Positions 1 through 7,727 of a stretch of DNA of 64,000 bases are shown here, in pieces. Source of the DNA: an uncultured Eubacteriales bacterium (GTDB lineage Bacteria > Bacillota > Clostridia > Oscillospirales > CAG-272); the NCBI GenBank assembly GCA_900545935.1, contig URAP01000001.1, forward strand, positions 62,001 to 126,000. The letters run 5' to 3'. Below the pieces are notes generated by a model that was not told where the DNA came from, did not search any database, and saw only the letters and a list, made by a program, of their open reading frames with translations. The position numbers were made by a program, and so were the translations under genes. Position 1 is the stretch's first letter, and every line of letters starts with the position of its first letter.

Positions 1-100
1 GGGCGGAAATCACCTGCCCCCCGATCGTCTCCCCGAGCTCCTCGACGAGGATATACCCGGGCAGGCACTTGTCAGCGCTATGCGCAAATATGTAAAGTAA
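1..100 (+). CDS. C-terminal tail of an unidentified protein (partial)
   Basis: An open frame runs from the window edge (frame of base 2) for about 32 codons to a TAA at 98-100 and ends ...SAMRKYVK. It lies 57 bp upstream of the hdrA-like gene on the same strand, so it is probably the last part of the preceding gene of the same operon. The visible tail is hydrophilic and has no cysteine or recognisable motif, so I cannot assign a family. The short gap after it holds a small GC hairpin and the AAAAAGGAA ribosome site of the next gene. Confidence 0.55.
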   Translation, partial: GGNHLPPDRLPELLDEDIPGQALVSAMRKYVK

Positions 101-157
101 TTTGGTTTTCCGAGGCCGTGCGGCTTCGTCAATTACGAAAAAGGAATTGGTTTAAAT

Positions 158-2149
158 ATGCAGAAAATCGGAGTATTCGTTTGTCACTGCGGCACCAATA
201 TCGCGTCCACCGTCGATGTACATCAGGTCGCCGAAGTGCTTAAAAATGAGCCGGGAGTTGTTTTCTCGACCGATTATCAATATATGTGCTCCGAGTCCGG
301 TCAGGATATCATCAAGAATGCTATCCGTGAGTACGGTCTCGGCGGCGTAGTTATCTGCTCCTGCTCTCCGCGTATGCACGAGGCGACCTTCCGCCGTGCG
401 GCTGAGAGTGCGGGGCTTAACCCCTATCTCGTCGAGATAGCTAACATTCGCGAGCAGTGCTCCTGGATACATAAGGACATGGGCAGCGCTACCGAGAAGG
501 CTATAATTCTCGGCAGAACAGCAATCGCAAAGGTACATCTGAATGCGCCTCTTGTCGCAGGCGAGAGCCCCGTTACCAAGCGCGCGCTCGTTATCGGCGG
601 CGGTATTGCTGGTATTCAGACCGCGCTCGATATCGCGGATGCGGGCTTTGAGGTCGACATCGTCGAGAAAAAGCCTACCATCGGCGGTAAGATGGCTCAG
701 ATAGACAAGACATTTCCTACCCTTGACTGCGCGGCGTGCATACTCACGCCTAAGATGGTCGACTGTGCGCAGAGTGACAAGATAAATATCTACGCATACA
801 GCGAGGTAGATTCGGTTTCCGGCTTCGTCGGAAACTTCACCGCAAAGATCCGCCGCAAGGCGCGCTATGTAGACGAGGCTAAGTGCACGGGCTGCGGCGC
901 TTGTACCGAAAAGTGCCCGCAGAAAAAGGTTCCCAACGAGTTCAATATGGGCTTTGATACCCGCCGTGCTATCTACATTCCGTTCGCTCAGGCGGTGCCG
1001 AAGAAGGCGACCATCGACGCAGACTACTGCATGATGCTCAAGACGGGCAAGTGCGGCGTATGCTCTAAGGTCTGCACCGCAGGCGCCATCGACTATAAGC
1101 AGCAGGACGAGATAATCGAGCGTCAGTACGGCGCTATCGTCGTAGCTACCGGCTTTGAGCAGATAAAGCCCACAAAGTACGACGAGTACGCTTATAATCA
1201 GAGCAAGGACGTTGTTACCTCGCTCGAGCTCGAGCGTCTTATGAACGCCGCAGGTCCTAACGGCGGTACGCTGCTGCGCCCCTCCGACAAGACACATCCG
1301 CATACAATCGTATTCGTACAGTGCGTCGGCTCCCGCTGCTCGGACGAGCGCGGAAAGCCCTACTGCTCCAAGGTATGCTGTATGTACACGGCTAAGCACG
1401 CGATGCTTATTCGCGAAAAATATCCGGATACCGAGGTATACGTATTCTATATCGACGTACGTACCCCGGGTAAGAACTTCGACGAGTTCTATCGCCGCGC
1501 GGTAGAGCAGTACGACGTTCATTACATCAAGGGCATGGTAGGAAAGGTCTCTCCGAGAGCCGACGGAACGCTCGACGTTCAGGCATCCGACCTAATCCTC
1601 AATAAGCAGCTGCACATCAGCGCCGATATGGTCGTTCTTGCATCTGCCGTAGAGCCGGATAAGAGCGCGCGTCCGCTCGCTACCATGCTTACCGCAAGCA
1701 TGGATACAAACGACTTCTTTACCGAGGCGCACCCCAAGCTTCGTCCCGTAGAGAGCCCGACGGCAGGCATATTCCTCTCCGGTATGTGTCAGGGACCGAA
1801 GGATATCCCCGAGACGGTCGCTCAGGCAAGCGCAGCCGCATCGAAGGTAATAGCACTGCTGTGCAAGGATAAGCTGACCTGCAATCCGTGTGTCGCACAC
1901 TCCGACGAAATGATGTGTAACGGCTGTTCTTCCTGCGAAAAGGTCTGCCCGTACGGCGCTATCACCTATGTTGATAAGGAATTCCGTATGCCTAACAGAA
2001 CTACCGCCATCCGCCGCGTAGCGCAGGTCAATCCTGCGGTATGTCAGGGCTGCGGCGCATGCACGGTTGCATGCCCGTCCGGCGCAATGGATCTCAGTGG
2101 CTTCTCAAATAAACAGATTATGGCGGAGGTGGATGCGATATGCCGATGA
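158..2149 (+). CDS. hdrA: HdrA-like FAD/iron-sulfur protein, bifurcating core
   Basis: 663-residue protein of the heterodisulfide reductase subunit A family. Visible parts in order: an N-terminal Cys-containing region (VCHCGTN, about 10), a dinucleotide fold VIGGGIAGIQ (about 146) with the HdrA-type IGGKMAQ...DCAACIL segment, CTGCGACTEKCP (about 245), CGVCSKVC (about 298), and a C-terminal ferredoxin domain with CNGCSSCEKVCP (about 587) and CQGCGACTVACP (about 629). In this family HdrA holds the bifurcating FAD and passes electrons to ferredoxin and to a second acceptor. It is the first complete gene of a packed operon and overlaps the MvhD-like gene by 10 bp, the usual hdrA-mvhD/flxD order. 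No hdrB or hdrC follows; FrdB/FrdA-like subunits occur further down. Cytoplasmic. The family call is firm; the physiological partner is inferred. Confidence 0.93.
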   Translation: MQKIGVFVCHCGTNIASTVDVHQVAEVLKNEPGVVFSTDYQYMCSESGQDIIKNAIREYGLGGVVICSCSPRMHEATFRRAAESAGLNPYLVEIANIREQCSWIHKDMGSATEKAIILGRTAIAKVHLNAPLVAGESPVTKRALVIGGGIAGIQTALDIADAGFEVDIVEKKPTIGGKMAQIDKTFPTLDCAACILTPKMVDCAQSDKINIYAYSEVDSVSGFVGNFTAKIRRKARYVDEAKCTGCGACTEKCPQKKVPNEFNMGFDTRRAIYIPFAQAVPKKATIDADYCMMLKTGKCGVCSKVCTAGAIDYKQQDEIIERQYGAIVVATGFEQIKPTKYDEYAYNQSKDVVTSLELERLMNAAGPNGGTLLRPSDKTHPHTIVFVQCVGSRCSDERGKPYCSKVCCMYTAKHAMLIREKYPDTEVYVFYIDVRTPGKNFDEFYRRAVEQYDVHYIKGMVGKVSPRADGTLDVQASDLILNKQLHISADMVVLASAVEPDKSARPLATMLTASMDTNDFFTEAHPKLRPVESPTAGIFLSGMCQGPKDIPETVAQASAAASKVIALLCKDKLTCNPCVAHSDEMMCNGCSSCEKVCPYGAITYVDKEFRMPNRTTAIRRVAQVNPAVCQGCGACTVACPSGAMDLSGFSNKQIMAEVDAICR

Positions 2150-2583
2150 CCGAAAACGGAACCTTTAAGCCGAATATCGTCGCTTTCTGCTGCAACTGGT
2201 GTTCTTATGCCGGTGCAGATCTTGCGGGTACTAACCGTCTTTCCTATCCCGCCGACGTTAAGATTATCCGCGTGCCCTGCTCGTGCAGAGTAAACCCGAT
2301 GTTCATTCTTCGCGCGTTCGGACGCGGCGCAGACGGCGTTATCCTCTGCGGCTGCCATCCGGGCGACTGCCACTATACGACGGGTAACTATTATGCCCGC
2401 CGCAGAATGACCCTGCTGTTCTCTATGCTTGATTACCTCGGTATTGAGCGCGAGAGAACGAGAGTCGAGTGGGTATCGGCTGCCGAGGGTGCAAAGTTCG
2501 CCGATACTATGAACGACTTTGTCAAGACCGTCACCGCACTCGGTGAGAACAAGAGATTGGAGGATCTGAGATGCAAGAAGTAA
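2140..2583 (+). CDS. flxD: MvhD/FlxD-like [2Fe-2S] electron-transfer subunit
   Basis: 147-residue protein of the MvhD / hydrogenase iron-sulfur subunit family. It has the family's Cys pattern: FCCNWCSYAGADLAG near the N-terminus, then VPCSCRVNP and LCGCHPGDCHY. These proteins carry a [2Fe-2S] cluster and pass electrons from a hydrogenase or an NADH-oxidising module into HdrA. The start at 2140 is chosen because GGAGG ends 10 nt upstream; a second ATG at 2146 is possible. It overlaps hdrA by 10 bp and the next gene by 13 bp, suggesting coupled translation. No hydrogenase is seen in the window, and an NAD(P)-binding FlxA-like protein lies two genes on, so NADH or NADPH is the likely donor. Confidence 0.9.
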   Translation: MPMTENGTFKPNIVAFCCNWCSYAGADLAGTNRLSYPADVKIIRVPCSCRVNPMFILRAFGRGADGVILCGCHPGDCHYTTGNYYARRRMTLLFSMLDYLGIERERTRVEWVSAAEGAKFADTMNDFVKTVTALGENKRLEDLRCKK

Positions 2584-3536
2584 TCAGAGAAAAGGCTGCC
2601 TCCCTCCTGCGCGACGGTACTGTCACGCGCGTACTCGCATGGAAGCGCGGCGAGCTCGGCTACGATGTTACTCCCGCAGTATTCACCTCCGAGGATCAGC
2701 TTTCCGAGCTTGTTTATAACGGCTTCTGCGGTGCAAATATGTCGAAATATACCGTAAAGCTCAGTCACGGTGAGGGAAAGACCGCTGTTTTTCTTAAGCC
2801 CTGCGACACGTACAGCTTCAATCAGCTGCTGTGCGAGCACAGAATAATCCGCGACAATGTTTACGTTGTCGGCATCCCCTGCGACGGAATGCTCGACGAG
2901 GGCAAGATGAAGCATCTCGTTCCCGAGCTGCTCGGCGCAGAGGAGGGCGGCGAGACCGTACATCTTAAAACGTATGATGATGTTCTCACAACACCGCGCA
3001 CCGAGCTTCTGCTCGAGCGCTGCGAAAACTGCAAGAGCCGCCGTCATGTAGTATATGACGAGCTGCTCGGCGATGACGGCGAGGTACTTGATTCTCATCG
3101 CTTTGACGAGGTCGAGCGCCTTGAGGCAATGACCCCCGATGAGCGCTATGCGTTCTGGCGGGGTGAGCTCTCGCGCTGCATCCGCTGCAACGCATGCCGT
3201 AACGTATGCCCCGCATGTACCTGCGAAAAGTGCGTTTTCGATAACCCCGAGTCGGGCGTTGAAAATAAGGCTGCCGCAAACAGCTTTGAAGAAAAGCTGT
3301 TCCACGTCATCCGCGCATTCCATGTTGCAGGCAGATGCACCGACTGCGGCGAGTGCTCTCGCGTTTGCCCGCAGAATATACCGCTCCATCTTCTTAACCG
3401 TAAGTTCATCTCCGATATCAACCGCCTCTACGGCGATTATCAGGCAGGAGAGACCGACAACGGCAGATCTCCGCTCGTAAACTTCAATAAGGGCGACGGA
3501 GAACCCTGCGATTTTGATAAGGGAGGCAGAGAGTAA
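2571..3536 (+). CDS. flxC: FlxC-like protein: FrhB-type N-domain plus two 4Fe-4S sites
   Basis: 321-residue iron-sulfur protein. The first about 170 residues resemble the coenzyme F420 hydrogenase/dehydrogenase beta-type fold (FLKPCDTYSFNQLL, VGIPCDG). Then follow two CxxCxxCxxxCP sites, CIRCNACRNVCP (about 203) with an extra CTCEKC, and CTDCGECSRVCP (about 256). A tail of about 40 charged residues follows. In Flx-Hdr complexes such proteins carry electrons between the NAD(P)-oxidising flavoprotein and the MvhD/HdrA module. The ribosome site GGAGG lies 8 nt before the ATG. It overlaps its upstream neighbour by 13 bp and shares TAATG with the gene downstream. The FlxC name is by position and domain order; FlxB and FlxC assignments could be swapped. 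Confidence 0.82.
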   Translation: MQEVIREKAASLLRDGTVTRVLAWKRGELGYDVTPAVFTSEDQLSELVYNGFCGANMSKYTVKLSHGEGKTAVFLKPCDTYSFNQLLCEHRIIRDNVYVVGIPCDGMLDEGKMKHLVPELLGAEEGGETVHLKTYDDVLTTPRTELLLERCENCKSRRHVVYDELLGDDGEVLDSHRFDEVERLEAMTPDERYAFWRGELSRCIRCNACRNVCPACTCEKCVFDNPESGVENKAAANSFEEKLFHVIRAFHVAGRCTDCGECSRVCPQNIPLHLLNRKFISDINRLYGDYQAGETDNGRSPLVNFNKGDGEPCDFDKGGRE

Positions 3537-4582
3537 TGAAGCTGATAAAGAAAGATCGGCTCGGCGAGCTTCTTGCCGCAATTGCCGAATCGGAGGCGCT
3601 CTATCTCCCCGTTGACCGTGATGACGGCAATGCCGAGTATCGCAGATACGAGGAGGGTACCGAGCTTTCGTCTAAGCTCAACACCGTCCGCTCCGCAAAG
3701 GATTTCTTCTTTCCGCAGACCGAAAATCTCGTCGATTTTAAGCTCAGCGGAAACAATATCGAGGTCATAGACCCGCGCCGCGAGTGCGAGGACTTCGTTA
3801 TATTCGGCGTTCGCGCATGCGATGCCGCAAGCTTCTCTGTGCTCGACCGTGTATTTATCGAGACCCCGCCCGAAGATACCTTCTATAAGAATCGCCGCGA
3901 GCACGCAACAATCGTTACGCTCGCATGCTCGCGCCCCGCTGCGACCTGCTTCTGCCATACGTTCGGCATCGACATGACCGAGCCTAAGGGCGGAGACATC
4001 ACCGCGTGGGAGCTCGAGGACGGATATGCATTCCGCGCAGAGACCGAAAAGGGAAGTGCACTGCTTGCACGTCTCGATTCTCTCCTTACGGACGGTGCGT
4101 CCGCTGAGGGTGAGATAGCGGAGCAGAGAGAGCAGACTAAGGCTCGCGCCGAAAAGCTGCCCCTTTCCTCCCTCACCACCGAAAAGTTTGACGGCAGAGA
4201 TATGCTCACGACCTTCCGTGATAGCCGCTGGGCATCGCTCTCCGAGGCATGCCTCGGCTGCGGAACCTGTACGTTCGTCTGCCCGACCTGCCAGTGCTAC
4301 GACATCAAGGAATTCAAGACGAGCGACGGCGTAAAGCGTTTCAGATGCTGGGATTCCTGCATGTATTCGGACTTTACAAAGATGGCTGGCGGTCAGCCGC
4401 GTCTTACGCAGCTCGAGCGTTTTCGTCAGCGCTTCATGCATAAGCTCATCTATTTTCCGATGAACAACGACGGCGTTTACGGCTGTGTCGGCTGCGGAAG
4501 ATGTCTTGCACGCTGCCCGATACACATGAATATCGTAAAGGTAATGAAGGAGCTCGGAAAGGAGGCTGCAGACAATGAATAA
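3536..4582 (+). CDS. flxB: FlxB/AsrA-like 4Fe-4S dicluster protein
   Basis: 348-residue protein resembling the 4Fe-4S subunits AsrA of anaerobic sulfite reductase and the beta subunits of soluble hydrogenases. The N-terminal part carries FGVRACDAASFSVLDR and a Cys-rich LACSRPAATCFCHTFG stretch. Two ferredoxin-type sites follow: CLGCGTCTFVCPTCQCYD (about 240) and CVGCGRCLARCPIHMN (about 317). This type works next to an AsrB/FlxA-like FAD-NAD(P) protein, which is exactly the following gene (8-bp overlap). Start and previous stop share TAATG, so the two are translationally coupled. Expected role: electron wire from the NAD(P)H-oxidising FlxA to the FlxD/HdrA core. Confidence 0.85.
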   Translation: MKLIKKDRLGELLAAIAESEALYLPVDRDDGNAEYRRYEEGTELSSKLNTVRSAKDFFFPQTENLVDFKLSGNNIEVIDPRRECEDFVIFGVRACDAASFSVLDRVFIETPPEDTFYKNRREHATIVTLACSRPAATCFCHTFGIDMTEPKGGDITAWELEDGYAFRAETEKGSALLARLDSLLTDGASAEGEIAEQREQTKARAEKLPLSSLTTEKFDGRDMLTTFRDSRWASLSEACLGCGTCTFVCPTCQCYDIKEFKTSDGVKRFRCWDSCMYSDFTKMAGGQPRLTQLERFRQRFMHKLIYFPMNNDGVYGCVGCGRCLARCPIHMNIVKVMKELGKEAADNE

Positions 4583-5402
4583 CGAAGTGCTTATCCCGTC
4601 GGTAGCTGTTATTACCGATGTCCGTACCGATACACCGGACGTCAAGACATTTCGTGTTCTTACGCCCGACGGTAAAAAGCCCTTTGAGCATATGCCCGGT
4701 CAGTGCGCTATGCTCTCTATCCCCGGCGTGGGAGAGGCGCTGTTTTCTATAACCTCCTCGCCGACAAACCGCGAATATATGGAATTCTCCATAAAGAAGT
4801 GCGGCTGTCTGACGAGCTGGATACATATGCTCGAGCCCGGTCAGCAGATAACAATCCGCGGACCGTACGGCAACGGTTTTCCCGTCGAGACCGAACTGCG
4901 CGGTAAGGATCTGCTCTTTATCGCCGGCGGTATCGGACTTGCTCCGCTGCGTTCGGTAATCAACTACTGCCTCGATAACAGAGAAAATTACGGAAAGCTC
5001 CAGATTATTTACGGCTCGCGCTCCAAGGACGACCTTGTTGACTATCAGGAGATAATCGACGAGTGGATGAAGGCGGAGAATGTTGAGGTCAATCTGACCA
5101 TCGACCGTGAGCAGGAGGGCTGGGACGGTCACGTCGGATTCGTTCCCAACTACGTTAAGGAGCTCTCTCCCGATCTCGGTATGACCGTACTTATGTGCGG
5201 TCCGCCTATCATGATAAAGTTTTCTCTTGCGGGGCTCAAGGAGCTCGGCTTTACCGATACTCAGGTCTACACTACGATGGAGCTGCGTATGAAGTGCGGC
5301 ATCGGAAAGTGCGGCAGATGCAATATCGGTAACAAGTACGTCTGCAAGGACGGACCCGTATTCCGTTTCGACGAGCTCGGCGAGCTCCCCGACGAATATT
5401 AA
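4575..5402 (+). CDS. flxA: FlxA/AsrB-like FAD- and NAD(P)-binding oxidoreductase
   Basis: 275-residue ferredoxin-NADP reductase-type protein. The N-terminal FAD beta-barrel shows PGQCAMLSIPGVGEALFSI. The nucleotide-binding half shows LFIAGGIGLAPLRSVI, the GGxGxxP motif of NAD(P)-binding reductases, and VLMCGPPIMIK. The C-terminus has a dihydroorotate dehydrogenase PyrK-type [2Fe-2S] site, MKCGIGKCGRCNIG followed by VCKDGPVF. This is the expected entry point for NADH or NADPH in an Flx-Hdr complex. It overlaps the FlxB-like gene by 8 bp and is followed after 18 bp by the FrdB-like gene. It could also be called a sulfite reductase subunit B, but no asrC-like siroheme gene is present. Confidence 0.9.
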   Translation: MNNEVLIPSVAVITDVRTDTPDVKTFRVLTPDGKKPFEHMPGQCAMLSIPGVGEALFSITSSPTNREYMEFSIKKCGCLTSWIHMLEPGQQITIRGPYGNGFPVETELRGKDLLFIAGGIGLAPLRSVINYCLDNRENYGKLQIIYGSRSKDDLVDYQEIIDEWMKAENVEVNLTIDREQEGWDGHVGFVPNYVKELSPDLGMTVLMCGPPIMIKFSLAGLKELGFTDTQVYTTMELRMKCGIGKCGRCNIGNKYVCKDGPVFRFDELGELPDEY

Positions 5403-5420
5403 TAAGGAGCGGCAGATATT

Positions 5421-6098
5421 ATGGAAAACAAAACGGTTGATATTTATTTGTTCGGCAAGAAGTATTCCGTGCCGGATAATCTCACTATAATGACGGCAAT
5501 GGAGTACGCAGGCTATCAGCTTAAGCGGGGCTGCGGCTGCCGCGGCGGCTTCTGCGGCGCTTGTGCCACCATTTACAGGATCAAGGGCAAGCAGGAGCTC
5601 TGCGCATGCCTTGCATGTCAGACTCAGGTTCAGGACGGCATGTATATCGCTACGCTGCCTTTCTTCCCGCTTGTCAAGCAGACCTATGATATAAACAAGA
5701 TCCGTCCCGATGAGCAGATCATGATGCAGCTTTACCCCGAAATCTATGCCTGTGTCGGCTGTAATGCCTGCACCAAGGCTTGCACGCAGGATCTTAACGT
5801 TATGCAGTATATCGCATACGCTCAGAGAGGCGAGTTCGACAAGGTTGCAGAACTCTCCTTTGACTGCGTTATGTGCGGCGTTTGCTCATCGCGCTGCCCC
5901 GCAGGCATCTCGCATCCGCAGGTTGCAATGCTTGCCCGCCGTCTCAACGGCAAATATCTCGCGCCCGGCTGCGGTCATCTCGAGGAGCGCGTACGCGAGA
6001 TAAAGGACGGAAAGTTCACCGATCTCATCGAGGCTCTTATGCAGAAGCCTATCGAGGAGATGAAAGAGCTGTATAACAATCGCGAGATCGAAAAGTAA
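5421..6098 (+). CDS. FrdB/SdhB-like iron-sulfur subunit with two 4Fe-4S motifs
   Basis: 225-residue iron-sulfur protein. An N-terminal plant-type [2Fe-2S] domain (GCGCRGGFCGAC, about 36-47, with CACLACQ following) precedes a helical domain with CVGCNACTKAC (about 110) and CVMCGVCSSRCP (about 148). The layout is that of fumarate reductase/succinate dehydrogenase B subunits. However, both C-terminal sites read as full CxxCxxCxxxC, so the last cluster looks like [4Fe-4S] rather than the [3Fe-4S] cluster beside the quinone in membrane enzymes. It lies 12 bp before the FrdA-like gene and no membrane anchor gene follows. I infer that it carries electrons from the Hdr/Flx module to the FrdA-like flavoprotein in the cytoplasm. 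Confidence 0.82.
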   Translation: MENKTVDIYLFGKKYSVPDNLTIMTAMEYAGYQLKRGCGCRGGFCGACATIYRIKGKQELCACLACQTQVQDGMYIATLPFFPLVKQTYDINKIRPDEQIMMQLYPEIYACVGCNACTKACTQDLNVMQYIAYAQRGEFDKVAELSFDCVMCGVCSSRCPAGISHPQVAMLARRLNGKYLAPGCGHLEERVREIKDGKFTDLIEALMQKPIEEMKELYNNREIEK

Positions 6099-6110
6099 GG
6101 AGGCGGCAGA

Positions 6111-7712
6111 ATGTATAACGAACAGATGATGCTTTCACTGAAAAAGGTCGAGGCTAACAGAGCCGCAAACACCGAGCTCCAGCCCCGCAGAATGACCGCC
6201 GATGAAAAGGATGAGCTGCTTCGCACATATCATCCCGACTATCGCGTAGATCAGTTTTCCGAGCTTGTTATCGGACCGAACAAGGGCGAGCGCGTACCTC
6301 ACGAGCTTGCAGCTCTGCTTCAGGCAGAGAGCCGTATTCGCGGCGTAAAGCTTGATCTTGAAAATCCCGATTACGATACCGACGTTCTTATCATCGGCGG
6401 CGGCGGCGCAGGTGCTTCCGCAGCTATCGAGGCTGATAAGGCTGGTGCGCGCGTTACCGTCGTTACCAAGCTCCGCATGGGTGACGCAAACACAATGATG
6501 GCAGAGGGCGGCATTCAGGCCGCCGATAAGCCGAACGATTCTCCCGCGCAGCACTACATCGACGCTTTCGGCGGCGGACATTTCGCTGCCAAGCCCGAGC
6601 TGCTCGAAAAGCTCGTTTGCGAGGCTCCCGAGGCTATTCAGTGGCTCTCCGACCTCGGCGTTGAGTTTGATAAGATGCCCGACGGCACCATGATAACGAC
6701 TCACGGAGGCGGAACCTCGAGAAAGCGTATGCACGCTGCTAAGGACTATTCCGGCGCCGAAATAATGCGTACCCTCCGCGACGAGGTGCTTTGCCGCGGT
6801 ATCCCGGTTATCGACTTTACCGCAGCAGTCGAGCTTATTCTCGATGAAAACGGCAACGCAGCGGGCGCAGTACTCATGAATATGGAGACCGAGGAGCTGC
6901 TTGTCGCACGCGCAAAGACCGTTATCATCGCAACGGGCGGTGCGGGCAGACTCCACTATCAGGGCTTCCCGACCTCTAACCACTACGGCGCAACCGCAGA
7001 CGGTCTTGTGCTTGCATATAGAGTCGGCGCAAAGCTGCTCTATCCTGACACGCTTCAGTACCATCCTACCGGTGCTGCGTTCCCCGAGCAGATATTCGGC
7101 GCGCTCGTTACCGAGAAGGTTCGTTCGCTCGGAGCTAAGCTCGTAAACGCAGACGGTGAGGTATTCATGCATCCGCTTGAGACCCGTGACGTCTCCGCAG
7201 CCTCCATTATCCGTGAGTGCTCGTCAAGAGGGAAGGGCGTAAAGACCGGCGCGGGCGAGGCTGTATGGCTCGACACCCCGATGATCGAGATCATCGGCGG
7301 TGAGGGAACCATCGAGCGTAGAATCCCCGCAATGATGCGTATGTTCGGCAAGTACGGCATTGATATCCGCCGTCAGCCGATTCTCGTTTATCCTACGCTC
7401 CACTATCAGAACGGCGGTATTGATATCTCCGCAAACGGTGAGAGCGGCGTACATAATCTGTTTGTCGCAGGCGAGGCTGTCGGAGGAATTCACGGTAGAA
7501 ACCGCCTGATGGGTAACTCTCTGCTTGACGTTATCGTTTTCGGACGTAATGCAGGTAAGAGTGCAGCACAGCGGGCTACCGAGGTAAAGGTCGGACGGCT
7601 CACACTCGACCATATCGAGCGCTTTGCATCCGAGATAGCTTCGGCATCGCTTCCCGAGGATAAGACCTCGCCCTTACTTCTCCCGGATTACAGAAGAAAA
7701 TTTAACTTTTAA
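6111..7712 (+). CDS. Fumarate reductase/succinate dehydrogenase-type flavoprotein
   Basis: 533-residue FAD flavoprotein of the FrdA/SdhA/NadB family with an N-terminal extension of about 85 residues. FAD fold: VLIIGGGGAGASAAIEADKA (about 91-110) and MMAEGGIQAA (about 129). Likely catalytic residues by comparison with FrdA are kept: His318 in QYHPTG, Arg338 in EKVRSLGAK, His431 in LHYQNGG and Arg465 in HGRNRLMGNSL. The His that binds FAD covalently in membrane FrdA/SdhA aligns with Asn127 (DANTMMAEGG), so FAD is probably non-covalent, as in NadB and soluble fumarate reductases. Ribosome site AAGGAGG. It pairs with the FrdB-like gene 12 bp upstream. Fumarate to succinate is the most likely reaction; another enoate substrate or aspartate oxidation cannot be excluded from sequence. 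Confidence 0.85.
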   Translation: MYNEQMMLSLKKVEANRAANTELQPRRMTADEKDELLRTYHPDYRVDQFSELVIGPNKGERVPHELAALLQAESRIRGVKLDLENPDYDTDVLIIGGGGAGASAAIEADKAGARVTVVTKLRMGDANTMMAEGGIQAADKPNDSPAQHYIDAFGGGHFAAKPELLEKLVCEAPEAIQWLSDLGVEFDKMPDGTMITTHGGGTSRKRMHAAKDYSGAEIMRTLRDEVLCRGIPVIDFTAAVELILDENGNAAGAVLMNMETEELLVARAKTVIIATGGAGRLHYQGFPTSNHYGATADGLVLAYRVGAKLLYPDTLQYHPTGAAFPEQIFGALVTEKVRSLGAKLVNADGEVFMHPLETRDVSAASIIRECSSRGKGVKTGAGEAVWLDTPMIEIIGGEGTIERRIPAMMRMFGKYGIDIRRQPILVYPTLHYQNGGIDISANGESGVHNLFVAGEAVGGIHGRNRLMGNSLLDVIVFGRNAGKSAAQRATEVKVGRLTLDHIERFASEIASASLPEDKTSPLLLPDYRRKFNF

Positions 7713-7727
7713 CTAAGGAGCAGATAT

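Noticed and set aside
4575..5402. Anaerobic sulfite reductase operon (asrABC)
   Set aside because: The FlxA/FlxB-like genes resemble asrB/asrA, but no siroheme-containing AsrC is present and the flanking genes are hdrA, mvhD and frd-like.
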